From: a virus
Virus record (IMG/VR): IMGVR_UViG_3300024358_000017
Coordinates: 1-59,697 of that record
Length of the DNA stretch: 59,697 nt
Strand: one strand, 5' to 3'
Shown here: positions 8,801-20,300 of the stretch, piece after piece
Numbering within the stretch: the stretch's first letter is position 1
Layout of the letters: each line of letters opens with the position of its first letter
Notes under the pieces: model-generated
What the model saw: only the letters and a program-made list of their open reading frames with translations
The model's database searches: none
Told to the model about the DNA's origin: nothing
Translations under genes and position numbers: made by a program

Positions 8801-9287
8801 TGTAACTGCTGGTTCTAGTGAAGAAATAAACTTTAAAGCAGATAATATCCTAACAATGGATATTACTTCCACAAGATTACGTACTAACGGATTACTAGTA
8901 GACAATACATTATTTGATGTTAACACAGTTACTACAACTAACAATGATCTAACATTTGCACCCAATGGAACCGGACTTAATAGAATTGAAAATATTACCC
9001 CAGATGGATCTGATATTAGAAACGAGTTAAATTCTGCAATAACACTTGGATCTACAGGGCTAGGATATATTAAATTTACTGGAACTAATGGTCTAGTAAT
9101 TCCCTACGGAACTACAGCAGAACAACCTTCATCCCCAGAAGTCGGTGAAACTAGATACAACATTGAAGAAAGTGTTGTTGAAGTGTGGACTGGTACAAAA
9201 TGGGGTAATGCTGGCGGTGAGGGCGAAACTGTTACGCAACAATATATGGAAGACATTTCCTATCTTTGGAACCTAATACTAGGTTAA
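5868..9287 (+). CDS. Large fibre protein with beta-helix domain (1139 aa)
   Basis: I choose the ATG at 5868 because it follows GGAG at 5854-5857 and gives MPVDIGRISGGMLKDNLL, matching the N-terminus of the 9426 paralogue; an upstream TTG adds only five residues. Residues 1-60 are a conserved N-terminal domain, perhaps a virion attachment part. Residues about 270-530 look like a right-handed beta-helix (pectin-lyase-like) headed by TWFVAENGDNLNQG and including NAPYATIEKALSVATAGDTI. Residues 690-930 hold repeats of the type I-x-x-N-x-I-x-T-x-x-SNSDLEL. Two C-terminal units (near 934 and 1076) follow the P.GTTA..P......R.N pattern. It is a fibre or appendage shaft; lyase activity should not be assumed. 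Confidence 0.75.
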   Translation: MPVDIGRISGGMLKDNLLRDGVDLSFETDLIYFDVGTSRLGIKTNSPNTELEVLGTTRSTNTLSTNFTNNDITVDFSRITTALGSLNITAVNRVVASAISTDDIFINNNIIATTSSILLDQLDGGPASGGQDFFLDLGLASTTTFDDVIDLGDAALTASSSNTNLEIRPNGSGTLEVYNEFNITGNLHSTGDITLDGTITFGSDQNDAVDFNADIASNIVPDTDAFYSLGTSSSNRWNGLYTNLVNGQQVTTSSLSTPSGVNYALRPGKTWFVAENGDNLNQGNHENAPYATIEKALSVATAGDTIKIYPGTYAELLPLVVPAGVAVSGLELRSVTIVPDTASQSEDVFHLNGETTVNNLTIKDFYYDSINDKGYAFRFAPNAQVTSRSPYIQNVSVITQGTTTTADDPRGFASGDAGKGALVDGSETNYLTKEASMLFHAVTFITPGVDALTMTNGVRVEWLNSFTYFANRALYAIQGTGRLTEDGSTLAYGAEVRSIGSANVYGNYGAVADGADTLMYLIQHNFAYIGTGKDATNDDTLVVQTNETVELNSGRVYYQSQDHKGTFRVGDQFYVDFENGTVSFDASGLASTGATGLTITTGADVTTITKDFVNTGNLKIAGNTIESLFGEVNILSASGETNLTLDVNVAKNLDITGDFSLGGQLILGNQTVDTVTFKQTLNQNFEPDVTETYNLGSSTKVWRDTYTSEANINDIRIRGNVIETTVSNSDLELRANSAGIVNLKDYAAFDQNLTVSGLTTVKSVNVIGTLNHTGAVVLAGDKSNTGFLDISGTLTVGSSAYFDNVQIVNNRIFTSDSNSDLELSAHASGIIQIPVDNVSITRSLSISGDYYTTNITASNRYTAEEFYNADILIKDNYISTTTSNSNLELRGNSAGGVFLETTKFTGSTVSNADDIVLQPNTGKNLKFDTTAALIVPKGTTANRPTFQQGDVRFNTTTGIFEGYGAAFGGVYSADRQTSVTAGSSEEINFKADNILTMDITSTRLRTNGLLVDNTLFDVNTVTTTNNDLTFAPNGTGLNRIENITPDGSDIRNELNSAITLGSTGLGYIKFTGTNGLVIPYGTTAEQPSSPEVGETRYNIEESVVEVWTGTKWGNAGGEGETVTQQYMEDISYLWNLILG

Positions 9288-9298
9288 AAATACAAACG

Positions 9299-9308
9299 GC
9301 TAAATACT
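9299..9308 (+). promoter_or_regulatory. Putative late promoter before the 1404-aa fibre
   Basis: GCTAAATACT carries the TAAATAC core shared with sites at 3189, 22421 and 57784. It lies 12 bases after the stop of the previous gene and begins a leader of about 115 bases. Confidence 0.6.
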
Positions 9309-9310
9309 AC

Positions 9311-9425
9311 TGATTACAAGGAACGACCAATTTCTTGTATGATTAAACTGTGGTAAACCAGCAAAGAGCCCGCAAGGGATGAGAACTTGGTTAACCGTGA
9401 AACACGGGGTTATCAGGAGTGATAT
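9311..9425 (+). ncRNA. Structured 5' leader of the 1404-aa fibre gene
   Basis: This leader is unusually long for this region and can fold into at least three elements. TACAAG at 9315-9320 pairs with CTTGTA at 9334-9339. GGTAAACCAG at 9352-9361 pairs, with one mismatch and one bulge, with CTTGGTTAACC at 9386-9396, enclosing a CCC-GCAA-GGG hairpin (9369-9378). CCGTG at 9395-9399 pairs with CACGG at 9403-9407 around AAA. The last two stems share bases 9395-9396, so they abut or compete. The AGGAG ribosome site at 9415-9419 follows immediately. I do not recognise a known RNA family. Confidence 0.45.
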
Positions 9426-12400
9426 ATGGCCGTTGGTCGAATTTCCGGTCCGCTCTTAAAGGCCAACCTTCTACGCCAGGGTGTGGATTTAGCCTTTGAG
9501 ACTGACCTTGTTTACTTAAAAGTTACTGATCCAGACTCCGCCAACCACAGAGTTGGTATAAAGACTAACGACCCTACACATACTTTACACGTAAATGGTA
9601 CAACTAGAACTACTAACTTACTAGTAGATACTCTAGCAGAAATTGCAGACATTAGCATTTCTGCTACAACAATTTCCACAACACAAGATGTATTATCCTT
9701 GCTACCTAGCGGTGCAAGTCCAGTAGTATATCAAGCAAAATTACGTGTTGACGACATTGACATAGAAAACAATGTTATCAGCACAAACAGCACAAACACC
9801 AATCTTGAACTACGTCCAAATGGCACAGGCACAGTAGAAGTATTTGCCGACACTAATGTTTACGGAAATATTCATGCTACTGGAAATATCACAGCAGACG
9901 GCAATATTACATTAGGTGATGCCAATACAGATAATATTACTTTTGCCGCAGATGTAGCCAGCAACATTGTTCCAGATCAAGACGATACTTACACATTAGG
10001 TGAAAGTGGCAAACGTTGGGCAGACGTATGGACTAACAACTTATTTGCTGATGTAATCGATACTGGTGATTTAGTTGTAGATAACATTAACTTAAACCTA
10101 CGTCAGGGGAACATTTGGTACGTTGCTGTAAACGGCAGTGACAGTTACAGCGGCACACACCAAAACGATCCGTTCTTAACAATCAAACATGCTCTTAGCC
10201 AAGCAACTACAGGCGATACTGTTTATGTGTACCCTGGCGATTACGAAGAAATTTTTCCACTAACAGTACCACAGGGCGTTGCGATTGTTGGTGCTAACCT
10301 GCGTTCTGTAACAATTCGTCCTACAGCGGCAACACGTCAACAAGACTGTTTCAAGATGAATGGCGAAACTACCATTCAAGACTTTACAATTACAGGTTTT
10401 GAGCACGAGCCAATTGGCAACACTGGACACGCATTTACATTTGCTCCAGGTATGACTGTTAGTACACGCAGTCCTTATGTAAAAAATATTACAGTTTTAA
10501 CCTTTGGTAGTAGTGTAAGACTGGGTACAGCCACAGCAGATGACCCTCGCGGATATGCCGCAGGTGATGCAGGTCACGGTGCATTCTTAGACGGTAGCAT
10601 TGTCAATGCAAACAGCATTGAAGCGGCCATGTTATTCCACGCAGTGACATTTATCACACCAGCGGCTGAAACATTAATTGCTACAAACGGTGCAAGAATT
10701 GAATGGTTAAACTCGTTTACATACTTTGCTGATAAAGGTATGTATTTGTACAGCAGTAGCGAAGGATTTGCTGGACAGGGTAGAACAGAAGTTAGAGTTA
10801 CTGGCAACTCCGGTACATTTGCTGTGGGCAACACACTAAGTTACTATGACACAGACGGAGTTACTGTTCTAGGCTCAGGTACAATCGACGAAGTTGGTAC
10901 AGACGGTAAAATTTATCTAACAGGTAAAGTTACAGGATTAGAAACACAGTCAGAACGTGGCGGTAAAACTATTACAGCCAATGGAGATGCACAACTTAAA
11001 ACAGCACAGAAAAAATTTGGAACTGCTAGTCTGTATCTAGACGGTACAGGCGATTATGTAACTGTAAACAGTTTAACTGACTTTGTATTCGATGCAGATT
11101 TCGCATTAGAAGGTTGGTTCTATCCAACAAACGTAACTGGCACATTTTCATTGTTTACCATCGGTGGTGAAGCAGCCGACAGATACACCACAATGATTGA
11201 AAACGGTACACTAAAAGGAAACTTTTACGGAAGCAGTACTGTTACTTTTGGCGGCACAATATCTATTAACACATGGACACACATCGCATTTACACGAAGT
11301 GGTTCAACTATCAGAGCATTTGTCAACGGAACTTTATTAGGAACAACTGATACTGTTGCAGGAGATGTAGGCAATAATGGTTCATTTAGAATAGGTTCTG
11401 ATGGTAGCGGATCTGCAAATTTTGTTGGATATGTAGACGATGTCCGAGTGAGCAAAGGAACTGCTAGACACACTAGTTCGTTTACTGCTCCTTCTTCTGC
11501 ACTACCAAACGATTCTTACAGCGTATTGTTAGCGCACTTTGACGGCGCAGATACTTCTACAGTTTTTGTAGACGATGTTCTATTGCCACAGGACATTAGA
11601 ACTAATGCAGGAGGCACAGCCACAGCATTTAGTCTAGTTGATTATTCAGACTTTGGTGCAGAAGTTCGTAGTATTGGATCTGCCGCAGTTTATGGTAACT
11701 ATGGTATCTATGGCGACGGACTAGGTGTTGTTGCTTACTTAATTGGACAGAACTTAGCCTATATTGGTGTACTACACAGAACAGATAATGATGTAACGTA
11801 TGTAGTACAGGCTAACGAAGTTGTTGAACTAAACGGTGCAAAGATTTATTATTCCAGCGTCGACCATAAAGGTGACTTTAGAGTTGGCGACTTATTTTAT
11901 GTTAACCAGGCCTCTGGTACAGTAGAATTTACCACAACAAGTTTTAACATTAGTTCTTTAACTGGTGTAACATTTACTGATGGCGTAAACACAACTTATA
12001 TTGATGGTACAGAAGTTAGCACTGGTAATATTAAAATCAGTGGCAACACTATTGAAAGCACTACCGGTGTAGTTAACGTTCTAAGTGCCAACGATGAAAT
12101 TAATCTACAAAATAATGTAAACATTACTGGTAATTTAGATGTTACTGGTAACGTAACAGTTGGCGGAAATATTACACTAGGTGATCAGCCCACTGACACT
12201 ATTAGCATTGTTGCCGGTATTACCAGCAATATCACTCCAGGCGTAACAGAAACTTATACACTAGGAACTAACGGACTACAGTGGGCAAATTTATACACTG
12301 GTAATTTACACGTTGACAGTATTAATATCGACGGCAATGTAATTAAAACCGTTGACTCAAATGCTGACTTAGAATTACGTGCTAACGGCACAGGAAGAAT

Positions 12401-13640
12401 TTATGTACCTAGTGACAATGTTTTAATTAACAACGACCTAACAGTACTAGGAACATCTACATTAGGTAATACAAATATTACCGGAACAGTTACCTACACT
12501 GGTAATATTATTCAAACTGGTAACGTAACACAGACTGGTAACTACAGCGTTTCGGGCACATTAACAGTTGGCAGCGATGCACAATTTCAAAATATTAAAA
12601 TTGCTGGCAACACAATTAAAACAACACTTTCTAACAGTAATTTAGAATTAAGCGCAGCCGGTACAGGCATTATTACAATGCCATATAACAACGTTTCATT
12701 GGGACAGAATTTAACTGTCAGCGGAAACGTCAGTTCAACAAACGCATTGGCCAGTAACAGAGTTACAGCAGAAGAATTTTATACAGGTGACATAATTGTC
12801 AAAGACAATTACATTGCCACAACAGTATCCAACAGTAATTTAGAACTACGTGCTAATGGCACAGGCTACATTGTTCTAGAAGAATTTAATGTTAACGCAA
12901 ACGTTATCAGCAGTAATTCTGCCAGCGACATTGTAATCCAACCAGGAACTAATAAACTAGTAAGCATTAATTCAAATCAAAGTTTAATAATTCCTGTGGG
13001 TAACACAGCAGAGCGTCCAACAGCACAGTCTGGTATGATTCGTTTCAATAGCCAGATGGGTCGTTATGAAGGCTATGACGGAGTTAACTGGATTAAACTA
13101 AGTGGTGTCGGCGACTTGGATGATACAACACGTATCACAGCAGAACTAACACCTGGCGCAAATGATGATACTATTAGATTTTACAACAATAATGTTGTAA
13201 CAGCAGATTTAACCAGTGCTAGATTACAAGTGCCACGTGTTGAAGTTGACAACATTATTATTGACGGCAATACAATTAGCAGTACAACAAACACAGACAT
13301 TATTTTTAATGCCACAGGTACAGGCAGTATCAAACTGGCCAACTTTGCTATTAAAGATAATACTATAACAAACACAGTTTCTGGAGCAATAACAACAATT
13401 ACTCAGTCCGGAACTGGATATTTTAAAATTGCAGGTACAAATGGTTTCGTAGTTCCAACAGGTATTAGCTCAGAACGTCCAGCATACGCTGTAGTCGGTA
13501 TGACACGTTACAACTCAGAACTAAAACAGTTAGAAATTTTTAATGGAACTACTTGGGACTCTGCCGCAGGTGCTGGTGGTGGTATTAATGCGGCCACTGC
13601 TGAAGATATTGCAATCACCTACGCACTGATATTAGGATAA
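9426..13640 (+). CDS. Large fibre protein with beta-helix and LamG-like domain (1404 aa)
   Basis: A paralogue of the 1139-aa fibre, with the same N-terminus (VGRISGPLLKANLLRQGVDL), the same beta-helix opening (IWYVAVNGSDSYSG, near residue 229) and the same SNSNLELRANGTG repeats and C-terminal units. The difference is an extra block of about 290 residues (roughly 453-743). It holds a short beta domain followed by a concanavalin/LamG-like domain (about 519-712) with FGTASLYLDGTGDYV, WFYPTN, TWTHIAFTRSGSTIRAFVNG and FVGYVDDVRVSKG. LamG folds commonly bind glycans or proteins, so this is a candidate receptor-contact domain; the ligand is unknown. Likely a long fibre or appendage. Confidence 0.75.
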   Translation: MAVGRISGPLLKANLLRQGVDLAFETDLVYLKVTDPDSANHRVGIKTNDPTHTLHVNGTTRTTNLLVDTLAEIADISISATTISTTQDVLSLLPSGASPVVYQAKLRVDDIDIENNVISTNSTNTNLELRPNGTGTVEVFADTNVYGNIHATGNITADGNITLGDANTDNITFAADVASNIVPDQDDTYTLGESGKRWADVWTNNLFADVIDTGDLVVDNINLNLRQGNIWYVAVNGSDSYSGTHQNDPFLTIKHALSQATTGDTVYVYPGDYEEIFPLTVPQGVAIVGANLRSVTIRPTAATRQQDCFKMNGETTIQDFTITGFEHEPIGNTGHAFTFAPGMTVSTRSPYVKNITVLTFGSSVRLGTATADDPRGYAAGDAGHGAFLDGSIVNANSIEAAMLFHAVTFITPAAETLIATNGARIEWLNSFTYFADKGMYLYSSSEGFAGQGRTEVRVTGNSGTFAVGNTLSYYDTDGVTVLGSGTIDEVGTDGKIYLTGKVTGLETQSERGGKTITANGDAQLKTAQKKFGTASLYLDGTGDYVTVNSLTDFVFDADFALEGWFYPTNVTGTFSLFTIGGEAADRYTTMIENGTLKGNFYGSSTVTFGGTISINTWTHIAFTRSGSTIRAFVNGTLLGTTDTVAGDVGNNGSFRIGSDGSGSANFVGYVDDVRVSKGTARHTSSFTAPSSALPNDSYSVLLAHFDGADTSTVFVDDVLLPQDIRTNAGGTATAFSLVDYSDFGAEVRSIGSAAVYGNYGIYGDGLGVVAYLIGQNLAYIGVLHRTDNDVTYVVQANEVVELNGAKIYYSSVDHKGDFRVGDLFYVNQASGTVEFTTTSFNISSLTGVTFTDGVNTTYIDGTEVSTGNIKISGNTIESTTGVVNVLSANDEINLQNNVNITGNLDVTGNVTVGGNITLGDQPTDTISIVAGITSNITPGVTETYTLGTNGLQWANLYTGNLHVDSINIDGNVIKTVDSNADLELRANGTGRIYVPSDNVLINNDLTVLGTSTLGNTNITGTVTYTGNIIQTGNVTQTGNYSVSGTLTVGSDAQFQNIKIAGNTIKTTLSNSNLELSAAGTGIITMPYNNVSLGQNLTVSGNVSSTNALASNRVTAEEFYTGDIIVKDNYIATTVSNSNLELRANGTGYIVLEEFNVNANVISSNSASDIVIQPGTNKLVSINSNQSLIIPVGNTAERPTAQSGMIRFNSQMGRYEGYDGVNWIKLSGVGDLDDTTRITAELTPGANDDTIRFYNNNVVTADLTSARLQVPRVEVDNIIIDGNTISSTTNTDIIFNATGTGSIKLANFAIKDNTITNTVSGAITTITQSGTGYFKIAGTNGFVVPTGISSERPAYAVVGMTRYNSELKQLEIFNGTTWDSAAGAGGGINAATAEDIAITYALILG

Positions 13641-13644
13641 GAAC

Positions 13645-13974
13645 ATGGCAAACTTTTTTAAGAACAAAGTAGTTAACGAAATAGGAACAACTCCTATACA
13701 AGTTTTAGAATTTGGACCAAGTACCAGAGGTACAGTCATTGGTTTAAGTCTGGCAAATTTAACAGGCAGTAATATTTTAGCCAGTATTACCGTTACAGAC
13801 GATGCTAGTACTGTAGGTTATTTTATTAAAGATATTATTATAGCACCAAATTCAAGTTTACGTGTTGTTAACGGTGGCGAAAAATTAATTTTAGCACCAA
13901 ATAACGCAATTCATATTTCTGCTAGCCAAGAAGCGGCATTAGACTGCATCATGAGTTATGTTGAAATATCATAA
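13645..13974 (+). CDS. Small beta-sandwich virion protein (paralogue group of three)
   Basis: This 109-residue protein starts four bases after the 1404-aa fibre and is probably translationally coupled to it. It is predicted all-beta, with a central KDIIIAPNSSLRVVNGGEKLIL segment that corresponds to the IPAGETFTFDTEKIVL segment of the 4765 protein. Like the other two members of the group it accompanies a giant fibre gene, so a fibre-tip, collar or decoration role is plausible. No catalytic residues stand out. Confidence 0.6.
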   Translation: MANFFKNKVVNEIGTTPIQVLEFGPSTRGTVIGLSLANLTGSNILASITVTDDASTVGYFIKDIIIAPNSSLRVVNGGEKLILAPNNAIHISASQEAALDCIMSYVEIS

Positions 13975-13984
13975 GGAATAGATA

Positions 13985-14350
13985 ATGACATACTATATTG
14001 GAACACAACCATCAGACCTAGCAGGTGACCTTAGCATACGTTTTTTCTACGGGCTAAGAAGAGATGACAACGGAATGCTTTATTTTATTAAAGTTGACGG
14101 TTTAAAAGATGAAGACGATATTACTATCAACAATCCAGGTTTAACAGAAAACGACTTTACGGATTTTCAATACGGTGTTGATTTCTTTGAAGGTAGATTA
14201 GAACTCGACCATAGTCGTCCTTACTCAAATTTAGAGTGGGATCAGTATAGATGGGACAGCAGAAGTATGTTTTACTATATCAACGACAACGGCGAATTTG
14301 TTGTACGTCTAAACAAAGAATATGTTTATCCAGTCGATTCTATAGTGTGA
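13985..14350 (+). CDS. Hypothetical structural-region protein (121 aa)
   Basis: An acidic, aromatic-rich protein (many Tyr, Phe, Asp) with no family that I recognise. It reads like a compact cytosolic or virion-associated fold with no signal peptide or membrane span. It lies between the small beta protein and the first giant fibre and follows an AAGGAATAG ribosome site. The local gene order suggests a structural or fibre-assembly role; this is inference only. Confidence 0.6.
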   Translation: MTYYIGTQPSDLAGDLSIRFFYGLRRDDNGMLYFIKVDGLKDEDDITINNPGLTENDFTDFQYGVDFFEGRLELDHSRPYSNLEWDQYRWDSRSMFYYINDNGEFVVRLNKEYVYPVDSIV

Positions 14351-14387
14351 TAAGTACATGAGTTTAATGATAATTTAAGGATTAAAA

Positions 14388-17300
14388 ATGGCGGCAGAAT
14401 TTAAAATTGGTAGATTAAGATATACCTGGAAAGGACAATGGAACGATGGCGTGTTCTACAACAGAGACGCTGTATCTCAATACGAAGGTAAAACTTACGT
14501 ATGTAAAGAGCCGCACACATCCTCTAGTAATTTCTACGACGACTTATATTATGTAACAGGCGGTGGCGCAAGCACTCCTCGCTGGGAACTAATGATTGAT
14601 GGTCGAGCATGGAGAGAAGAATGGACACCGAGCACATTTTATTCAATCGGCAATATCATTAGATTTGGTGGTGTTGTTTATATTTGTACCGAGGCACATA
14701 CCAGTGGATTAACAACCATTGACCTAACCAAATGGGACACATACGCACAGTTCGATAACTGGAATACTGCTTGGGCTATTTCTACTGTCTATGGTTTTGG
14801 AGATATTGTAAAATATGGCGGTATAGTTTATCGTTGCGTTGAAGATCATACATCTGCTGACAATATTACAGACGGCCGCGAAGCAGACAACTACAAATGG
14901 GAAGTAGTAAACAATGGTATCGAATACAAAGGTGCTTGGACTGCATCGACAAGATATAAATTAAACGACCTTGTTAAACTAGGAGCAGATGTTTATATTT
15001 GTACAGAAGGACATACTTCTACTACTACATTTGATACAACTACATTTAATGTTTGGCTACCAGGTACACAATTTGAAAATGGCTGGACCAGTTCAGCATT
15101 GTATCAAAAAGGCGACATTGTTATCTATGGCGGTTACACTTACGTAAGTTTAATCAACAATAACTTAAATATCATTCCTTCAGTTAATGCTGAAGACTCG
15201 TCATCTGCTTGGGAACTAATAACCCAAGGTTATAGAATGATGAACGAGTGGAGTTCGGGTGCTCAATATAGAGTCGGTGATGTTGTACGCAGAGGCGGAC
15301 AATTATTCACAGCCGTGATAGATAGCGCAGGCCAAGATCCAACAAGTTATGCAGTAACTGGTTCTTATGTGGACACAGGAAGTTCTGGAACAACTTTAAA
15401 AGTAGTTTCAACGGCTGGCATTACAAAGGGCATGGTTTTAGTTAACCCATCATTTACGCAAGGCCAGACTGTGGTATCTGTAAATGACAGTACAACATTG
15501 ATTATCAGCGAAGTTCCTAACGGTTCATTGACCAATGGGGACAATATTGACTTTGTAGGTGTCAATTATCTTAAATGGAAGTTGGTTGTTCCATCAGTTA
15601 GATGGACTAATTTCTGGACTAACACCACAAATTATATTATCGGCGACTTAGTAATCTGGGAAAACTGCACATATCGTTGTATTAGAAATCATACATCTAG
15701 TTCGTTCTTTAGACCTGACCTAGATGTTGCTAACGCATTCTGGGTAGTATATGTAGTTCATGCAAAAGAAAACGCAGGTAATACTCAAGGCGACATTGTT
15801 ACATTTGACGGAACATCAACTGTTGCTGTTCCAATTATTCCACAAGGCGGTGCTGCCGGAGATACAGAAGATTATCACTTCCACATTTCTAACGGACAAC
15901 CAAACTGGAAAAAAATGTTTGTTATTCCAGATCTGTACTACGTATCTAACGACGGTGTAGACGATGCAGATCACGGTCAGACATGGGATAAACCTTGGAA
16001 AACTATTGCGTATGCTTGTCAACAAGTTGAGAACGGATTTTATTTCCAGAATGCCAATACATTATTAACTGAGAACAAAGATTTCTTAGTTGAAGAAATG
16101 TATCAGTGGATGCTATATCAAAAAGCAAATAGTAATTCTCCATTTAGCCCAACATCGGAATTCCAAGAATACTCGACTAGACGAGATGCAGAATTAATTA
16201 TTGACGCACTTTCTTATGACATTACTAGAGCTAGTAATAGTAGAACAGTAATTGCTACTAAGGCATTCTTTGCTGAAGGTAGCACTACTACTTTCTTTAA
16301 CACAGAAACAGATGCGGCACAGCCATATATTGTTGCCGCACTTGAACGACTATTAGTTTTGATTGGTTATGTCTATCAAAACTCTAACCCAGATGTTAAC
16401 TATCAAGTTGAAAATATTGTTTGGGACGCTACAGAAACTTATGTCACTAACGACATTGTCTATTGGAACGAAATATTTTATAAGAGTTTAATTGATGGCA
16501 ATATCGATAACAATCCAGAAACCGTTGGAAATCAAAATTGGGAAGTAATAGCAGACCCGACAGTACAACAGTATATCAACAATGGATTAACTTTAGAGTC
16601 TGGTGCGTATCTTGAAATTACCAGCCTGATGAACATTGTAATCGATGCAATACAAAATGCCAGCACAGAAAATGTTCCTTTAATTAATCAAGGTCAGACA
16701 ACTTCTATCATGATTAAAACAGGAACATATTCTGAAGAACTACCGATCATAGTTGCAGATAATACTGCTCTAATCGGTGACGAACTTCGTGGAACTGTGG
16801 TACAACCTAAAGTAACTGTTTATACATCAACTTCTAGCTCAAGTAGCTCAACTAATAGATTTACACTGAGATCTATTAAAAATGTCACAGTTAATATGCC
16901 TATTCAATTTTCTGCGGCAACAACAAATGATGATTTTGGTGGAGTTACTCTAGGACAAACATATTATGTTAAAGAAATAGTAGGCAGTCAAATTACTATT
17001 TCAGAAACAGTAGGAGGTTCAGTAGTTGCACTAACAACTGGCACAGGATTTATGACAGTGTATGCTGGAGACTGTTTGAAAGATATGTTCTATGTACGTA
17101 ATGCTACAGGCATTCGTAACATGACATTAACAGGTCTAGCAGGATCTTTAACAAGTCCAAACGGCTTTGGCACACGCAGACCAACGGGTGGTGCCTATGT
17201 AAGTCTAGATCCAGGTAATGGTCCTGACGATACTAGAACTTGGATTATTCGTCGAAGCCCTTACATTCAAAACGTTACCAACTTTGGTGTCGGTTGCACC

Positions 17301-20300
17301 GGATTAAAAATCGATGGAACACTACACAACGGCGGCAATCGTTCAATAACTTGTAATGACTTTACACAAATCATCAGTGATGGTATTGGTGTATGGTGTA
17401 CTGGTTCTAATTCATTAACTGAGTGCGTGTCAGTATTCGGTTACTACAATTATGCTGGATATTTTGCCGAAGACGGCGGTAGAATCCGTGCTACCAACGG
17501 TAACAGCTCATATGGTACATATGGTGTTATTGCTGAAGGTTACGATAATACAGAAGTTCCTATCTCAGGAAAAATTGACAACAGATCTAGCCAAGTACAG
17601 GCCAGTGTACAAAGTGCATTTGGTACTAATGCTGAATTATTAGCAATACAATTTAGTAATGCTGGCTCTAACTACGTTGCAGACACAACAAACTTATTAC
17701 AATACAGTAATAAATTTTCAACTAGTCCATGGACTACAGACGGTAATGTTACTATTCAGAAGAATACAACATCTCCATTTGGACAATCAGATGCATGGAC
17801 ACTGACAGGTGCAACATCTGGTAGCGATTCAAGTTATATCTATCAAAATATTTCTGTATTACCTCCTGGTAAAGTTTACACAGCAGTAGAAACAGTTAAT
17901 GTGACTGGTTCAGGTAATAGTGCTACATTCGATATTACTGTGGGTGCTACAGGTTACTCAGCAGTAGTCAATGCTGGAGGTAGCGGCTACGTTACTGGTA
18001 ACGAATTAAGAATTCCAGGTAGCTCGTTGGGCGGCGAAGACGGAACAAATGATTGCTTCTTAACTGTAGCAACTCTATCGGGAAGTTCTATTTTATCCGC
18101 CACTGTTTCAGGAGTTGTTCCAACAAACAGCGATTTAAATTACACATTTAGCATCTACGCAAAACAAGGATCATCTGCAACATTTGACATCGCCGCAATA
18201 TACAGTGGTTCATCAACAGTATATTCTTATTTAGAATTTACATTTAGCACTAAAGGTCTTGCAGTATCTACAGCATCTGGCGGCGCAGTTCCAGTTTCAT
18301 ACGGTAAACTAGAGTTAACTGAAGGTTGGTATAGAATATGGATGACTGTGTACGACAATGTTGGATTGAATAATAATCTTCAATTTAGAATTTATCCAAG
18401 AGGTCGAGCAGGTCTAAGCGGAAATACACGCTTCTACGGAGCACAAGTTCAGATTAATTCTGATCCTACGTTCTACCTTGAGACAGAGAATGATCAATAT
18501 ACTGCCTATGCAAATTATTCTATAGTAGGTGCAGGTACTAATGCTCGCTTAATTGGAGACGAAATTAGATCCAACGCAGTATTCCAGGCACGTATTACAG
18601 ATACAGGTAGTGCAGTTGGCGGAAGAAATTACTTAGTGTCATCTAATAATGCTCAAGCAGGAGACGAAGAAACTATTACTTTAGCAGGATCAGATACAAA
18701 AACTGCAAGTAACTACATTGGTATGAGAGTGTTCCTTAACAGCGGAACAGGAGCAGGACAATACGGATATATTTCGTCATATGACGAGGGCACTAAAGTA
18801 GCACAGATTCTTAAAGAATCTTTTGAACCGTTGAACATTATTTCTACAAATAACAGTACAGGAATACTTACTTTAGACGGAGACTATACCACAGATACAT
18901 TGTATTTGAATCAACCAGTACAATTTATTCCTACATATTACAGTACCACTGTAACTAATACTTCTGTTGATTTCGTCAACGTTGTTGAAACAATTGGCGG
19001 ATCAACTAATACGTTAACGTTGGCTAGTACTGCAAAATTAAGTGTTAATATGCAAGTTAAGTTTGGCGGCGCAGTTTTTGGCGGCGTTACCGACTCTTAC
19101 ACTTATTACATTAAAGAAATTATCGATGGTACGACAATAACTATCAGTACTGAACCTTTTGGAACAGCATGGCTGTTAAATTCTGACACAGGTGCAATGA
19201 CTATGTCGTTCCCAGGTTATAACAGTTATGTATTAGGTCAAACTAATGATATGAAAATTAACATGCCTGTTCAGTTTACTGGAACCTCAATAGGAGACAT
19301 TGCAGTAGGTACAACATATTATGTTAATGATGTTATTTCAGCATCCAAATTTACAATATCGACAACATTAGTAAGTATAACTGCCACAGCAACTACTGCG
19401 GCTACAAATTACATTACAACATCTTCAACAGCATCGCTAGTGCCATTAAATCCAATAGAATTTACAGGCGTTGTGTTTGGAGGAATTGTTGCTGGAACAA
19501 AGTATTATGTTAATAAGATTGTTAACTCTTCAACATTTACAGTTACAGATACAGTTATTTCTGTAACTGTAACAGAAACAGAAACTTTAACAAACTTAAT
19601 TACTGTTGACTCAACAGCAGGATTTGTTGCAAACAATCCAATTAAGTTTACAGGAAATACATTTGGCGGTATTGTCAACGAAACAACATATTATATTCTA
19701 GCCGTTAATGATGCAACAACATTTACAATTAGTTCTTCTCCTGGAGGTAGTGCGCTAAACCTTTCAACTGCTACCGGAGAAGTATTGGGTAAAACAACAG
19801 CGGCAGCATTTACATTGTCTACAGCATCAGGATCGATGACAGGAACAACTACAAATGCAAAATCGACACTAACCATTGGTTACGGTTCGATGAACGGTAC
19901 ATATTCGACTAATTTGTTTGGAGATGTATCTGCTGGAACAACATATTATGTCAAGACGATCGATAGTACTTCAACATTTACAGTCAGCGGTACACCTGGC
20001 GGCACTGCAAGTACATTAAAAACAGATACCGGATCTATGAACATTGCGGCAGTAGGTTGGGATCATATGAATCCAGGAACTACTATAGAAGCGTTATTAG
20101 ATAATTCAACCGTTTACTATGTTGAACCAAGAGTTACAATATCTGCTCCTAGTTTGACACAAACAGCATCGACAACTAATACATTGGCTCCGGGCACTAG
20201 TTGGATAGGATTAGCCTATGGCGATGGCACATTTATTGCTCTACCAAGTGGTAATGCTATTGCTGGAAAATCGACAGACGGTGGCGCAACCTGGGACGCA

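Noticed and set aside
5868-13640. Active polysaccharide lyase in the beta-helix fibres
   Set aside because: The fold pattern is pectin-lyase-like, but I cannot identify catalytic residues; many phage fibres use the same fold only as a scaffold.
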